A stretch of 64,000 nucleotides of DNA from Kingdonia uniflora (GCA_014058105.1 JACGCM010001123.1:1-64000), one strand, 5' to 3'. Numbered from the stretch's first letter, positions 44,315 through 57,177 are shown. The notes: generated by a model from the sequence alone, not told the origin. Made by a program: numbers and translations.

Positions 44315-45715
44315 GTAGAGTGGGTAACCATAGTGAGGATACACTCTCAGCATGTGCGGCATGTAGTAGAAGGTAGGTTTAATATCAAGTTCGTTGAACT
44401 TCGTGAACGATACTTTCATTATTTACCGTTTGATGCCGTTCTTTCGAGGTGGCCTTTAAAAGTAACTGGTCTAGATGATGAAGGTAGGTGATTAGAAGTT
44501 GATCTTTTTTTTGGTGTGATATTTTTTGTGAGTTGCTGTTTTTATGCAACTTTACAAGAAGAAGTTGTTCGAGAGATCGCACGGGACAAGCTCGCTTAAG
44601 AAGATGAGAGAGCAGTAGGGGGGAGATAATACCATGTGGTATGGTGAATCATCCAGGCTGTTTTAAATGTAACTATATGTGACTGTAATTTTGAACTGTG
44701 AGAGGTTGAAAATGAATAAGTAACCTGCTTTTAGTATTCTATTTTGGTACTCTGTTAAATGTAGAACGATGCATGTTGATACAAAGAACTGAAAGGAATA
44801 AGAATAAAATATCATGTTTTATTATTTACGTGGCAGATATTGTGGATGATAGCTATGTGATTTTAACAACTATATAGATATTTTTGAATTTGGAATATTG
44901 AGCTATTTTAAGAATGTCGTACGATCTTGGTATAGTATAAAAGTAAGGTGAATGGTCGTTTGTACTGCTTTGGGGAAGATGGGCAGAATTTGGTAATGGC
45001 AGACAATAGAAATAGACATGATGATAGTAGACATTACCACATAAGTCATGATGATGTTGTTAGACGAAAAGATGTCCCAGTAGAGACAGTAGGGGTGACT
45101 GACACGTGTCTGATGGAGCCGTCATTTTTTAAATCGAGGGAGAGTATAAAAATTCGTATCTCTCTCCCTCATAAATTGTCTACAGTTATAGAGAAAAAAA
45201 AAGTGGTGTAACTCATATCTCCATAGAGAAGAGACGCTTGAGTTTTGAGTTTGATTTGTTATGGAAGGATTCATCTGGTGATAGAAAATTGTTGGAGAAG
45301 CGGCGGGAGCGGTTAATTTCTCTAAAATGTTCAGGTAAAGCAGAAGATTGCAGTTTATCGAGTACAGGTTAGTGTTAGATACTTCTATTTTGTTTATGTT
45401 TGCTATAATCTGTGTTTGTATATTCATCACTTTTGATTTAGAGAGAACATAGTTGAGAATGTAGGGTTTTCGAGTAATTGCCTATAATATCTTAAAGTAC
45501 ACAAGCTTTAGGTAGATGAATAGACTGTAGAGAGAGAAAATACTTTTTTGGAGAAGTAGGGGGGAAATTGAAATTATTGCCTATTATTTTAGAAAATTAG
45601 AAAATAAACGTTTTGATTGAGTAGAAACATGGGTGAGGTTGTTTTTACTGTGTGAAGGGTGTAGCATGTAACGTAGAGATAATAATAAAATATTTTATGC
45701 ATCTGTAGGTCCAGT
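44315..45715. other. Tat-A internal sequence without accepted coding blocks
   Basis: Short + strand frames (44303-44491, 44948-45211) may be remnants of the antisense gene, including SRWPLKVTGLDDEGR and ADNRNRHDDSRHYHISH, but I cannot tie them to a family. Confidence 0.4.
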
Positions 45716-47700
45716 ATGCATTTGAAATCTATAAATCCCATGAATAAATTTGTAGTAGCATCAAGTTCAGAGGAAACATCATCGTCGGGGAGGGGGAACA
45801 ATTATAATATAATGAAAGAGACTGTAGATAAGATAGACATTACTGTAGGTGTAGAGGTTGGGGAATCAAGTAAAATAGAGAAAGTTATAGAGAAAGAGGA
45901 TACAAAAGAGGAAAATAAATTATTTTTCATATATCTTGAGGGATAGGAAACAAATTTTTAAAATACAAAAAGAAATTACAGGGAGAATAGAGAAATTATA
46001 TAACCGACCAAGGTCACTGGTTTAGGGCCTATTTCTCAGTATACTATCAAGTCACCTGTTTGGATAAGTGGAGAAGAGAGAAAAAGATTAGTGAGGATGT
46101 TGAAATCTTGTACTATAATGGTGTTGGGTTGGCAGACCTGAATGATGGGTTTTTATGTTATCTAAATCAGGTCGTTTATGGCCTTAGAATTTCTCTGATA
46201 TTCTTTCAGAAAGGGGTTATGAATGTATTACAGTGCTGCCCTACCCAACTAAATGGGAATGTGTATGAGATAATGAGGGTATGCGAGGCTCTGAATGAGA
46301 ATTGGAGAAGAGAAGGGACTGCCTAGCAGTTTGAATTTGATGATGTGTTAAAATTTTATAAATGGAAGTATGTCAAAGGTCAAAACAATGGTTACCTGTA
46401 TAGTGATTTGTCTAGGAAAAAAAATAACTTTAAATCTGCGGGTAGACCATGGAATGACCACCTTGTATGGTTAGAAGGCAACTGTATCCAGGTTCCAGAT
46501 GAACCAGAGCTCGTCCTGAACCATAAATTTTATAACCCGTGTAAGTAATATTGATCAACTTTGACCAACCATCATCATATCTTCGAGTTGCTAAATATTG
46601 TTTTGTTTCTTATTTTGTCAGATCCCAATCCTTCATCGATACCTAATAATACAAGCTTGTTCGACTGTATAGTTCATGATCAGGTTGAGTTAAAGTAGGA
46701 ACTTGGTGGGCAAGGTATTCAGAGGGATAAGAGGGTAGATTTCATAGTACCCAAAGTTCAGCGAGCTCACGAGAATCAAGCTATGGATGAGAAGAAAACC
46801 CGTTTGACTATTGATGATGTCACTAGTCTTCCTCCTCCTGCGTTGGAAAATATAAACGTGAAATGAACTACTCGGAGGTCTAAAAAACCAGCTCTGCAAA
46901 CTGGGCCTGCTACTGTGGTGGTGATCTCAGACCAAGAGATTGCAAAACCTGCTACTGGAGATATTGAGGAGAGGCAGGAAGTGAGTGAAGTTACTCTTTC
47001 AGAGGCTGAGAAGAGCTCATTGAAAAGAAAATGGCAAGAGGACGAGGGTAGTGCCTGTACTAATGTCCAGCCTGTGGCCAAGATGAGAGAACTGGAGCAA
47101 AAATACTGCATGATGGCGGGAACTAATCCGCAGCAGCTCGATGAGGTATACCAAGAGCAAAATTTTGTGGTATGCATTGAAATCTTTGATGTGTTGTATT
47201 TGGAAAGTGATCTTTAGTTCTGAACTTGTGTTTTTGTATTAGCAGCTCTCGCTGCCGATGAAGGGGGCGACGAAGTTTATTGATAAGTGGGAGCTAGGAG
47301 TTCAGAGATCTTACTTTGAGGTTTGATGCTCAATCGGCTCGAATGAGGGAGCTCGAAGCTGAGCTTCAGATAGAGAAAAAGAAGAGGGTTGAAGATGCCA
47401 AGGCTACTGAAGAGCGGTATACATTACTGTCCGAGCATGATGATGTTATGACACACTCATGTGAGGCAATGCAGGTGGAAAGAAATTACTTTGTCCAATC
47501 TTTTTATAGCTTTGGGTTGACTACTACAGATGTAGAGTTAAGTTGAACTGGCAAATATGATGAAATAGTCTTCCCTTCGGATATAGAGGATGAAGTGGTG
47601 GTTGACACTGTTGGTCTAGCCAATGTATCTACTTTACCCACTGAACCAGTTCTAGCTGTTGATAAGATATTGGATCCTCCATCTGAGGTAGAAATCAACA
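45716..47700 (+). pseudogene. Tat-A antisense gene: conserved N-terminal domain, spliced
   Basis: A gene-like unit on the strand opposite to retrotransposon transcription. An acidic/Ser-rich leader (45716-45946) is followed by a conserved domain: LADLNDGFLCYLNQVVYGLRISL, NGNVYEIMRVCEALNENWRR and SAGRPWNDHLVWLEGNCIQV (46060-46548). Tat-B repeats this domain at 52968-53441. Clear introns: 46541-46621 (GTAAGT...TTTTGTCAG) and 47170-47245 (GTATGC...TTAGCAG). Downstream exons hold a basic/acidic linker and a coiled coil (SARMRELEAELQIEKKKRVE at about 47335). A few stops (about 46698, 46864). It resembles proteins annotated as 'putative plant transposon protein'; the function is unknown. Confidence 0.6.
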
Positions 47701-48159
47701 AAAATCTTTAATTACTCTATGGTATTCTGTGTCAAGCTATTTTATTTGTTTGATTTTGATGTAATTCTACTTTATATGGCCGTAAACTGTTAAGTTTGAT
47801 AGGCACTTTTTAATATATTTTGCTTGAATGTTTGTATGATGGCAAAATATTTGTAATCTGAGTATGAGGTAGAGTGGTTATGAAAAACTAATTTTGACCT
47901 AGAGAGATCATTGAGTAGAGTGAGGAATTCGGTGGCTCGTATTCGGCAGGTATTAAATAAAACTTAGTATGAGATAATGTAATTTAAATCTAACTCGGAG
48001 AAAAACTTTAAAGAATTATATGACCTCTAGTGTAGATAAGCTAAGATAAAAATAGAAAGGGATGAGGTGTTATAATAGAAAAAAGAAAGGGGGGGGGGGG
48101 TGTTAGTTTAAAAACCAAAAGAGTTGACTTGTTTTAACGACCCGAGTGATAAGGCTAGG

Positions 48160-49035
48160 TGTCAAAGTCTGTTGATAGCTATGACATTATATTTTGAGGT
48201 TGAAGTAGATAGTGAATCAGGTTTAAAAGAAGCTTATATAGAGCTTTTGAAGGAAAAGAGTATAGTACCTGACCCAGCTCGAGTAATGTTTATAGCTTAA
48301 GAAACACGTAATCATCATAGTGTAGATGCAAAAAAATGTATAGCGCAAGCTAGGGTGTTCGCTATATGGGGTGATGTAGAACCTTTACCTGATATTTTTG
48401 GATTTATGTAAGACCGAAGGGCAATGAGGATTATGCTTTTCAGGATAAGGAAAGAACAAATAGAGGTTCAACAGAAATTAGAGGGTGAATTAAAGGAATT
48501 GCAGAATGTATTATCGCAACATATGGAGCAAAAAATATTTTTAGCGATGCAGTTGTCAAAAGAAGTAACTGTTCGAAAGAAGGTTGAAGGTGATGTGAGA
48601 GCTTTAGGTATATTACAAAAAGAAATGCATAAGCATATGCACAGGGTGCATATACAGTTGAAAGAATATATGCATCTGTTACGAGCAAAAACCGCAGCTC
48701 GAACGGAGCACGAGTGTCATATAGAAAGTGTGATTATTTTTATAGATAACAAATTTAGAAAGTTCATAACTGATTGTGGGAAGAATTTTGATGCGGAGAA
48801 CGCAAAAGAGGAAAATATGTAGTTTACAAAGGATGAGAAGGAAAAAATTACCAAAAAAACCATTCCTAGACCGGGAGAAAATATTTCAGAAGAGGACGAG
48901 GAGGAGGTCGAGATTCTGGTACCACGGTCACGGCGAAAGCAATGCCCACAAGAAGTGGTGACCTTAATAGCTCTAATAGATGTTCGTATAGAAAATGCAA
49001 AGGGTGCGAGAAACAAGGGGCAAATTCTCTTGTAA
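48160..49035 (+). pseudogene. Tat-A antisense gene: coiled-coil part
   Basis: A nearly continuous + strand frame with one stop near 48299 and one at 48415. It reads EVEVDSESGLKEAYIELLKE, then the long heptad-rich segment IRKEQIEVQQKLEGELKEL and LQKEMHKHMHRVHIQLKEY (48424-48822). After a stop it continues with an acidic block (SEEDEEEVEILVPRSRRK, about 48890-48940). No catalytic motif is seen. It ends close to the Tat-B insertion point (49211). Confidence 0.5.
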
Positions 49036-49211
49036 CTCATAAAAATGAAAGTATATTAGTTCAGTTACTTACCAAACTTGCATGTGCATTAGATTTGTGT
49101 AAATAGCTTTTGATGTTGAATAAAATTTGTACTCTGTAATAACCATATAGATAGATCAATGTATTGATATTACTCAAATATTATGCTCATGATTAAACTG
49201 TTATTTACTAT

Positions 49212-49829
49212 TGTAATGGCCTAATTCAGTGAGCTCAACGTGACCTGGAATTAGTCCTTATACCAATGTACATGTAATTACAATCTAGTAAACAATAAAT
49301 GACACAGATATTTAGCATGAAAAACCTATGAATATGTTAAAAACTATGACCTCGTGTTGAGGGTTTTGTAATAGTAACTTTTATTGCTTGAGGCTGATGA
49401 TATCTTATTGCAAGTTATTTCTGGACTTAGAAATGTTTGATCTTATGAATAAGAAGTTTGGTGTATTGAGAAACTCAGAAGATATAGTGTCCTTGGTGAT
49501 TTATCGTATCTTTTTCTGGTCCCTGTCTCTTCTGGAACTTTTCCTTTATATAGGCATCTTCCGCAATTCTTCATTATGCTGAAGCACGTTCTCCGAACAA
49601 TGTGGTTAGTGGTTGTTGACTGAGTAGCGGTTGAGTTTGGGAGAGACAAGTAGTTTTGACTTGTTTAGGTTTTTCAGTTTGAGCTCGACCTACGTTCTTC
49701 ATCTGTTCATGGAGTATGTGGAAATGTTGACTGGAGAAGTTGTATGGAGAATGCATGAGCTTGATATGGAGATAATTCGAACTGGGGACAACTTATTTTT
49801 AGGTAAGATCGAGGGATATTGCCCCTACA
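49212..49829 (-). repeat. Tat-B left LTR (3' LTR in element orientation)
   Basis: 618 bp, TG...CA ends, aligned over its whole length with 62700-63316. A TTTATATAGG word at about 49550, also in the other LTR, is a TATA-like candidate. Confidence 0.92.
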
Positions 49830-49840
49830 ATCGCCCCTTC
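49830..49840 (-). other. Tat-B polypurine tract
   Basis: ATCGCCCCTTC on the + strand, i.e. GAAGGGGCGAT on the element strand, directly next to the LTR. Confidence 0.65.
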
Positions 49841-50165
49841 GCAACTGAAGTCACGAGTCGGTTTGGTTGAGAAAGTATTCGGATATATGGATATTCGGGT
49901 TAGAAATTCAAATTTTGAAAGAAGTAATGATGTGTGTTGACTGCATGGAAAATATGCGTGTCAAAGGAAGATGTATGTACATTGAATGTTAATGGGAATT
50001 GATGGATGTGACGGTTAGGGTTTGAAGAGTAATATCTTATTGAATGATAACGCTTGGGAAAATGTACCTGCACAATAAATGTCGGGTTATATAAAGGGTA
50101 CCTGTACCTTAGATTGTGACAAAGTACTTTGTGGTTTATTGCAAAATTCTCTGTAAGTTTTGAAG

Positions 50166-50655
50166 ATGGTGAAGACTCGTAGGATGGTTCTTGAAGAGTA
50201 AATTGCTTTAGAAATCTAGAGGTTGAAGTTGAGATTTTTTGGGGATTGCCCTTTAGAGAATTTTGTTCCTACTCCTGTCCCTCCGATGAATAGAGGCATG
50301 TCGACAGATGAAACAGTTGAAGCTGAGGAAGAATTTTACTGTAGATGAATATTTACCACGTTGTCTTAATATGCGAGCAAGGTTGGGTTTATCTCCGTAA
50401 TCTTGCGGAGGACAAGGTTAGGGAGAGTGATGCAGGGATAGGCGTGACTGCGGGACAGTTACGTTGATTTCTTGGGCCACAATGGAGTCTAAGGTCGGGT
50501 CCTCTTCATCTCTACTAACTCTGTGGAGGTGGTGGTTTTTGAGGAGGTGACGATGGCAGTAGAGGAGGGAGACGTAGAGTGGAAGCCTACTTCTACATTT
50601 CCATCACTTTTTGGCGCTAAGAAGACCTTCAGTTTGAAGGTTTGGTTCAAGCACT
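50166..50655 (+). pseudogene. Tat-B antisense gene, first coding block
   Basis: Starts MVKTRRMVLEE, the same position relative to the LTR as in Tat-A. Continues with several stops through a Pro-rich segment (FVPTPVPPMNRGMSTDE) and VEVVVFEEVTMAVEEGDVEWKPTS. Function unknown. A second similar start is at 51402. Confidence 0.4.
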
Positions 50656-51401
50656 GAGTCTCCTTTTTTCATAGTTTCTATTTGAAGTTCATCAAGACTT
50701 CGAACAAACTCATGAGGGTAAGGATACTCGTTGTCTCCAATTTCTGCATTGCATCAGGGTGAAAGATCACTGAAGCAGAACGAACTGAAGGATTTGATGT
50801 GTCAGAGTGCTTGAATGACCTGTTACTTGTAAAAGTACTAAAAAACTTATTATCTGAAAAGTATATGTTATTGAGTACTTGAAAGACTTATTATCTGTAA
50901 AAGTACTTATAACTTGTTAGAGCACTTATAATCTGTTTCGACATGAATTAAATTTATTATCCAATTTTTGTGCTAATATAGATATTGGATAGTTTAAGAA
51001 ATCGAGCTGTATTATCTGAAGAATGTATGAAATGAAATGTATGAGTATAGAAAGTACAAATACTTATAACATTTAAACTGAGATATATATGTAAAAATGT
51101 ATGTTAAGATGTAAGTCTGATTCGTCCTGTGCGTTGGAAATGTAGGAGAGAAAAAATTGCAAGAATTTTTAAAATAAAGATTCGACCTCAATAAGAAATT
51201 GAAGTTAGGAAAGAATAAGGTCGACCTGAAAAGATGTGGAACGATTGAGTTCGAGGGAACTGATAAGTGGAAATAATTTTTGCAAGATTTTGGTGTTTTT
51301 GTTACGAGATAAAAGGATATTAGCACTTTTTGAGGGGAATCGGTAGTTAAAAATATATAAATAAGGTAGAAAGATCTCTGAATATGGGGGAAGAGATAGG
51401 A

Positions 51402-52440
51402 ATGGTGCGTACTCGATCCTAGAGGTTTTGCAGTGTCGATGAAGGACGATTGGTCATAAAGATCGCAGAAGTGCGAGAGAGAATTTTTGGATTGTTGGGT
51501 TATGATGTTGAGTTACCAGTGAGGGGGTGTCAACTCAAAGGATTAGATTCAAGGGGTAGGGAACTACTGATCGAGAAGAGGTGGTCGAATTGATTGCTGA
51601 GGTGGAGATTAAATTTGAGGATATGAGGATTGATGTAGGTTGACTGGTTGGATGTGGTTCTCAGGTGACCAAGGCTATTTCTGATATAATTATATGTGAG
51701 GTGCTTGGAACAAATGTAAAATAGGGTGACAGAATAGGATTGCTTTGAGTTTGAATAATCTGAAAGAATTTATTGAATAGATCCTTTATTTTTGTGAATG
51801 TTATTTGTGACTGTTGTGTTAAAATGATTTTAAAAATATTTGAAACTCTGTTATTGTAGCTTTGGAAATAACGTCATTATTGCTATAAGAGGAGAAGAGG
51901 AAGCATGTATAGAAGAAGCAAGGAGGTTCTAATTTTATCCCTTGTGAAAAGTTATGAAAACTCGATTGCCTGTAAAGAGTGAATCATTATGAGTGGGGCA
52001 AGGTCAGAGGGTGATTTGGAAAAAAGAGATAAAAATATATTAAAATATAAGGGAAAGGGTAATGATGGGAAGGCGTCTATACCGAAAAGGTACAAGACGT
52101 CTGACATGGATAGTGGAAGGGACGCCTTGGTTCTAAAACTAAGGATGGCTCTTGCGAGGCTCAATAACTGCCAGCAGTTAGAGAGAAAAAATATAAATAC
52201 ATCTTCATCTTCGTCAATCAAACGTTTTTCAACTTCTGAAAACTTGAAGAGCAGTGAGGGGGGAAGGAAAAAGAGAGGCAAAAATAGTACTAAAACTTAT
52301 GGAAACTCAAGCAAGAGGGATCATCTGTCAAAGCGTGAGAGAGTTGCTGAATCTGAGTCGCGAAGGTGGTTGTACAACAGCGTGGTAAGGGAAGGATATG
52401 GCGTTGCCTCAGATTCTCATTATGATATAAAAGGTTAGTA
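51402..52440 (+). pseudogene. Tat-B antisense gene, second start and Ser/Lys-rich exon
   Basis: ATG at 51402 opens MVRTRS, then IKIAEVRER and a 149-codon frame at 51989-52438 rich in Ser, Lys and Arg (GARSEGDLEKRDKNILKYKG, SSSSSIKRFSTSENLKSSEG, SKRERVAESESRRW). The frame runs to a GT at about 52435, a possible splice donor. The repeat of the MV[KR]TR start suggests a duplicated first exon or two genes. Confidence 0.4.
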
Positions 52441-52899
52441 GATATACGTGATATGTGTAAAGTGTTTTTGAAGATCAATTTTGTATTGCTTGAAAAAGTG
52501 ATAAATTACTATTTATAGTAATCTATGAAAATCTATTATTAAAAATGATATTAAAGATATTTGAATATTATACACGTATATAAAAAGAAGATAACAATAG
52601 ATACCTGGACCTGTGTGTAAGTCGATCGTGAGGAGTTTTGTCTAGGATAAAAATCATTTTTTGCAGTTGATATGAGAAATTCCCCTGTAAGTGAGGCACC
52701 TCTGGTAGGCCAACTGAGTCTGAGATCGAAGCGTCTGGAGGTGAGGAAGAAGTAGGTGTTCACCAATTTCTAGATTTACCTGGAAGATTGGTATCATACC
52801 TTCCTTGTTCGGATGCATATAAAGAGTTCTGTAAAACCTAGGCTTCTACAGGAGGTAAATGAGGGAACAATATCGATTATGCCAGTAGGCAATTTAGGG

Positions 52900-53441
52900 G
52901 TTGCACTGTAGCAACGGGAGAGGAATACTTTTACTTCCTGGCTGATTTAGATAAGGAAAAAAGGGATATGGGTTTAGATGAATCGATCTCTTTTGAGTAC
53001 TTCGATGGGAATGTTCGGAGCAAACTCTCGAAAGGTTTTCTGTGTTACCTGTCTCAGTTAGAGTATGGGTTGAGTCCCCCCCTTAGTAATCTGGCGAAAG
53101 GGATTATGAATCTTATCGGTGCATGTCCCATTCAAAAGAATGGGAACATGTGGGAGGTGGTAGGTGTTTGTGAAGCTTTAAACTTCCAGTGGGAAGGACA
53201 TGGTAGAAAGATGAGGATATCCCTTGAGGATGTGTTGCAGTTTTATGGTATAAAATTTTTGGTGCAAGTGGAGGGGATTATTAGTGCAACTCAACTTCGC
53301 CTCTTCGATCTGAACTCAGCAGGTCGAACTTGGAACGATAATATAATATGGGTGAAGGGTGAATGCCTTCAGAGAGATGATGAAGAACCCATGAAACTTC
53401 TGTTTAGAATTGTAAAACAACGAAAGTATAATAATGTATAA
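52900..53441 (+). pseudogene. Tat-B antisense gene: conserved N-terminal domain
   Basis: Includes a 157-codon frame (52968-53441): SKGFLCYLSQLEYGLSPPLS, LAKGIMNLIGACPIQKNGNM, WEVVGVCEALNFQWEGHGRK, LEDVLQFYGIKF, NSAGRTWNDNIIWVKGECLQ. It aligns in order with the Tat-A domain at 46060-46548 and is better preserved. Conserved Gly/Trp/Cys positions suggest a folded domain of about 150 residues. I know similar sequences only as anonymous plant transposon-associated proteins. Confidence 0.6.
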
Positions 53442-53509
53442 TGTTTAAGATTGATAGTTGAAATTGTATGATATTCACTGATGTTCAGGTTGTATGTATG
53501 ACAGGTCTC

Positions 53510-56500
53510 AAATCATAGGCAGAGAGGAAAGAGTCATTATTAGATAAAGTCGCTCTAAAGGAGACTGAGCTCGAGGCTGTATTAGAAGATCTTAGCATTA
53601 TCATGAAGAAGCGTCTTAATAGCAGAGTTGAAAAAGTTTTGAAATCTCAGTCGTTAAGGCTGATGACGGGCGCTGACAGTAGCAAAAAGAAAGGGAATGA
53701 TGGGGAAAAGTAAGCTAGCTTGCTGAAGACCGCTGAAATGGACAAAGGATTACCTGAGTCCATTACGTCGAGCAAATTAGCTCGAACATTCCCCAAAAGG
53801 TAACCACTGAAGCGTGCTGCCGTTGCTGGGGCCTCGGGAAGTGGTACAGCTGCAGAAACCCAAAAAAGTGAAGGGTTCAACCTTCTAAAGTGTCGGGTGG
53901 GAAGGTTATTAAAAACTGACCTGATGTAGAGGACGATTGGAAAGAGGTGGAGGAGAAGGCAAGGTTGACAGTCCTCCGCGGAGAGGAGGAAATGAGAAAA
54001 ATAATAGGTTCATATGCTTGAGTACTTGTTTATGATGGATTTTGTACTATGATTCAAACTAATCAAGATGGTCAATTTGTTATTTTGCATGCTGCTCGAT
54101 TGATGAAGGGAATATGCTTCGGGGTCGAGGAGGAGAGACTTGAGCTAAAAAGGAAGTCGATCGAGCTCGATTAAAAAATGATTTGAGCAAGGAGGGGAAG
54201 AGACTGGAGGCCCTGAAGGCTTCCCAAGTTGTTAAAATTAGCAGGCTGAAAGTAGAGGCAAGAGTGAACTTGGAGGAGGTGGGAGCTGAGCGTGATAGGT
54301 TTGGGCGTTACCTTATGTCCAAAGGATACTCTGAAGAAGATGTGGATGCCATTAGGGCTGACACCTATGTGGAGGAAAATGATGAAAAGTTTAAAGATAA
54401 TGCTGCTGGGGTGGTTGATGGGCAGGACAGTGTGTCTCCTCAGATGGCATGAAATAACCAAGAAGATGATATTGAACGCCCGGAGACCGAAACTGAGAAG
54501 GTAGGATAGTGTGATTGTACTATGATTGTATGAATATTTTGGGATGTTTGTAAACTGGTTGGACATATTTTGGATAAAATTCTATAGGCTAAGTCATTTT
54601 TTGTAAACCTTGTTGTAGGAACTTAAGGACATACGCCTCAGAATAAAAGATTTAGAGGTTGAGCTTGCTAAGGAGAGAGAGACCACAGTGTCCCTGCTAT
54701 CTTCACAAGCGGAGCTGCAGGTTAGAATAGAGAAAGAAATTTTGATTCGTATGCTTCATTAGTATAGAGCTACAAAGTAATGAATAGAATGTAGAGATAA
54801 ACCAACAACCCATTACCGATTTAATGGCTAATGACACTGGAATGGTGCTAGACATAAAAGAATTTAGATTTTGGCATACTCAAGTATAGAGAATGCGTAC
54901 CTTAGATTTGTGAATATATGTTATGGAGCATCCATGTGTGATTATACATTGACCTTAAGTTCAGAAGTAGTTTTACACAGTGAATGTCAAAAAATAGATA
55001 TTTTGTTAGAAATTAGAAATATAGTGATGGATGTTCTAAATTGAACTGATATAATATATTTGTAATGTGTAGGTCGAATTGGAGTTAGTTCGCCTACGCG
55101 AAGATGAAGCTCTTCAATATAACCAGGAGCTTGATAGGATAAGAGATGCGAGTGAGGATAGGGAGGACCAACATGTAAAGGTGCACTTCAAGTTCGTTGT
55201 GGCAACTCATACAATTGTCAACCTAACTCGGCAGATTGATGAGAAGGATGCCAAAATTCAGAAAGGGCAAAAGGAGTTTGAAGAGTTAAAAGAACATGCA
55301 ACGAAACTCAAAAACTAGAATGATGCATTGTTGGTAAAGAGCAAGGAGGCAGACATGGACCGTTACCATATACAGGCTTTAGAAGGATCGGAGGAAAGTT
55401 TAAATTGGTTGGTGGCTGGTTTGAGAAATGATTTGTTTATAGAAAATAATAATCAAGAGCGCATTCGAACTAATTTGGCAAATAGCAGGAGCAAACTTGG
55501 ACGATTGAAGAAGAAACTAGTTGATAAAGATAACGACATAAAGGGAGCTTGAGATGATCTAACTGCATCTGAAATGGCAGCTGAGCAATTGACTATAACA
55601 TTTTCTGCCAAGGATATGAAATTGTGGACAGTTCAGCGAAGATACAATGAGTTGAATGAAAGGGTGGCATACCTGAAGGCCGAGTTGGGTCAGGTCAACT
55701 TGCGTGCCTAGAATGCTAAGGTTGGGGAGCGCTTGAAGGGGAAGAAAAATGATGGCTGAATCTCTCTTATTCAAGGCGATGTTGTTAGCTTATCGGCTCG
55801 AATATGGGAGTTGGAGGGGGATGTTGCTCGGATTCAAGGGTATGTGCGCAAAGGGGTAGAGCAATTATGGGTGTGTAAAAAAAATTGGACCTTGCTCTCA
55901 CCAGTGAGAGAGAGTTAGAGAGTGTTATCAGATCGAAGTAGATTATGATAAGGGATAAAGTAGAATTATTAAAGAAAGTTCCAGATGTCAACGAACTGAA
56001 GAAGGAGATCGAGACACTCCGTGCACAAGCTGTTGAATTAGAGGTAGTTAATAGAGCTGAGTCAGCAAAAGCTGATAAAAAACTGTAGAGAACATTGTCT
56101 TTATAGATTGGGTAGATAGAGAAATGGAAAGTCAAGAGGCTAAGCACACAAGGTTAGAAGATTGTCTTCAGAGGTTGAGGATGGCTTGGTCTCACTCAGT
56201 TGTAACTCAGGCCTCGCATTCAGACTTGCTAAGGTCTATGATTACTTATTTTATAGAAGAAGTTAAAAGAATTGAGTTAGAAAGAGATACCTTGTTTGAT
56301 TATATGTCAAAAAGGGAATGTTTCTGCAAGGTTGATATAAATCGAGAAGATTGTACTAGCTCTATAGGAATGGATTTGGGCCCTCGAACTGCTGAATTGA
56401 TAGAAGAGAGCAGGACTGTTGTGACTGCTCGAGCTCGAGAATTCATGGCTAGTCGACCTCCTGTTGTAGGGGTAAGCGAAGCTGACAACCTCACAATAGA

Positions 56501-56516
56501 AAAAACTCCATTGTAG
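53510..56516 (+). pseudogene. Tat-B antisense gene: long coiled coil, spliced
   Basis: Several exons encode a heptad-rich protein. Introns read from the sequence: 54501-54618 (GTAGGA...TTGTTGTAG) and 54721-55072 (GTTAGA...AATGTGTAG). Joining these exons keeps frame: ...LRIKDLEVELAKERETTVS then VELELVRLREDEALQYNQEL. The coiled coil continues 55079-55552 with one in-frame TAG (55316), then with more stops to about 56090. A final frame at 56124-56516 has LEDCLQRLRMAWSHSVV and CFCKVDINREDC. No enzymatic motif. Likely a structural or interaction protein; now broken. Confidence 0.55.
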
Positions 56517-56557
56517 TGATTGTATATAAACTTGAAAAAGAAATAATATGTTTGGCA

Positions 56558-57177
56558 GACATGTTGAGAGATGAAAGCCAGTTATACCTTTGCCTTATCT
56601 TATGTCTATTTGAGCTCTTCGATTAAAAACTAGTACCACCTTTATTTTAATCTAAGAGTTGAATAGAGTCAGTCGATACAAGTGTAACCTTGATCAAACC
56701 GGTAGAATGTCGCAGACATATTGAAAGAGATAAGAGCTAGCTTTACCTTTGCTCTATCTTATGTCTGGTAGATTCCTTTGATTGAAAATAAGTTCTACCT
56801 TGTTCTAACTGCAGGAGATTTAGTAGAGTCAGCCAAACCAAGTATATTCTTAATTTAATTGTATGATGTCAGACATATTGAAAGAGATAAAAGTTAGCAT
56901 TACCTTTGCTTTATCTTATGTCTGGTAGAGTTCGTTGATTAAAAATAAGTACTACTTTGCTCTAATCGTAGAAGATTTAGTAGAGTCAGCCAAACCAAGT
57001 ATATTGGTATGATGTCACAGACATATTGAAAGAGATGAAAACTAGTATTACATTTGCTTTATCTTATGTTGGTAGAGTCTGTTGATTAAAAACAAGTGCT
57101 ACCTTGCTCAAATCGCAGAAGATTTAGTAGAGTCAACCAAACCAAGTGAATTCTTGATTTAACTGAAATGATGTCGA
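56558..57177. repeat. Tandem array, about 157-bp unit, four copies, inside Tat-B
   Basis: GACATATTGAAAGAGAT (first copy GACATGTTGAGAGATGA) begins units at about 56558, 56715, 56872 and 57020. Each contains TTACCTTTGCTYTATCTTAT, TTGATTAAAAAYAAG and TAGTAGAGTCAGCCAAACCA. Located between the antisense gene and the integrase 3' end. Confidence 0.85.

Noticed and set aside
48088..48102. G-run near 48.09 kb as a G-quadruplex
   Set aside because: A single homopolymer G run is not enough evidence for a quadruplex.
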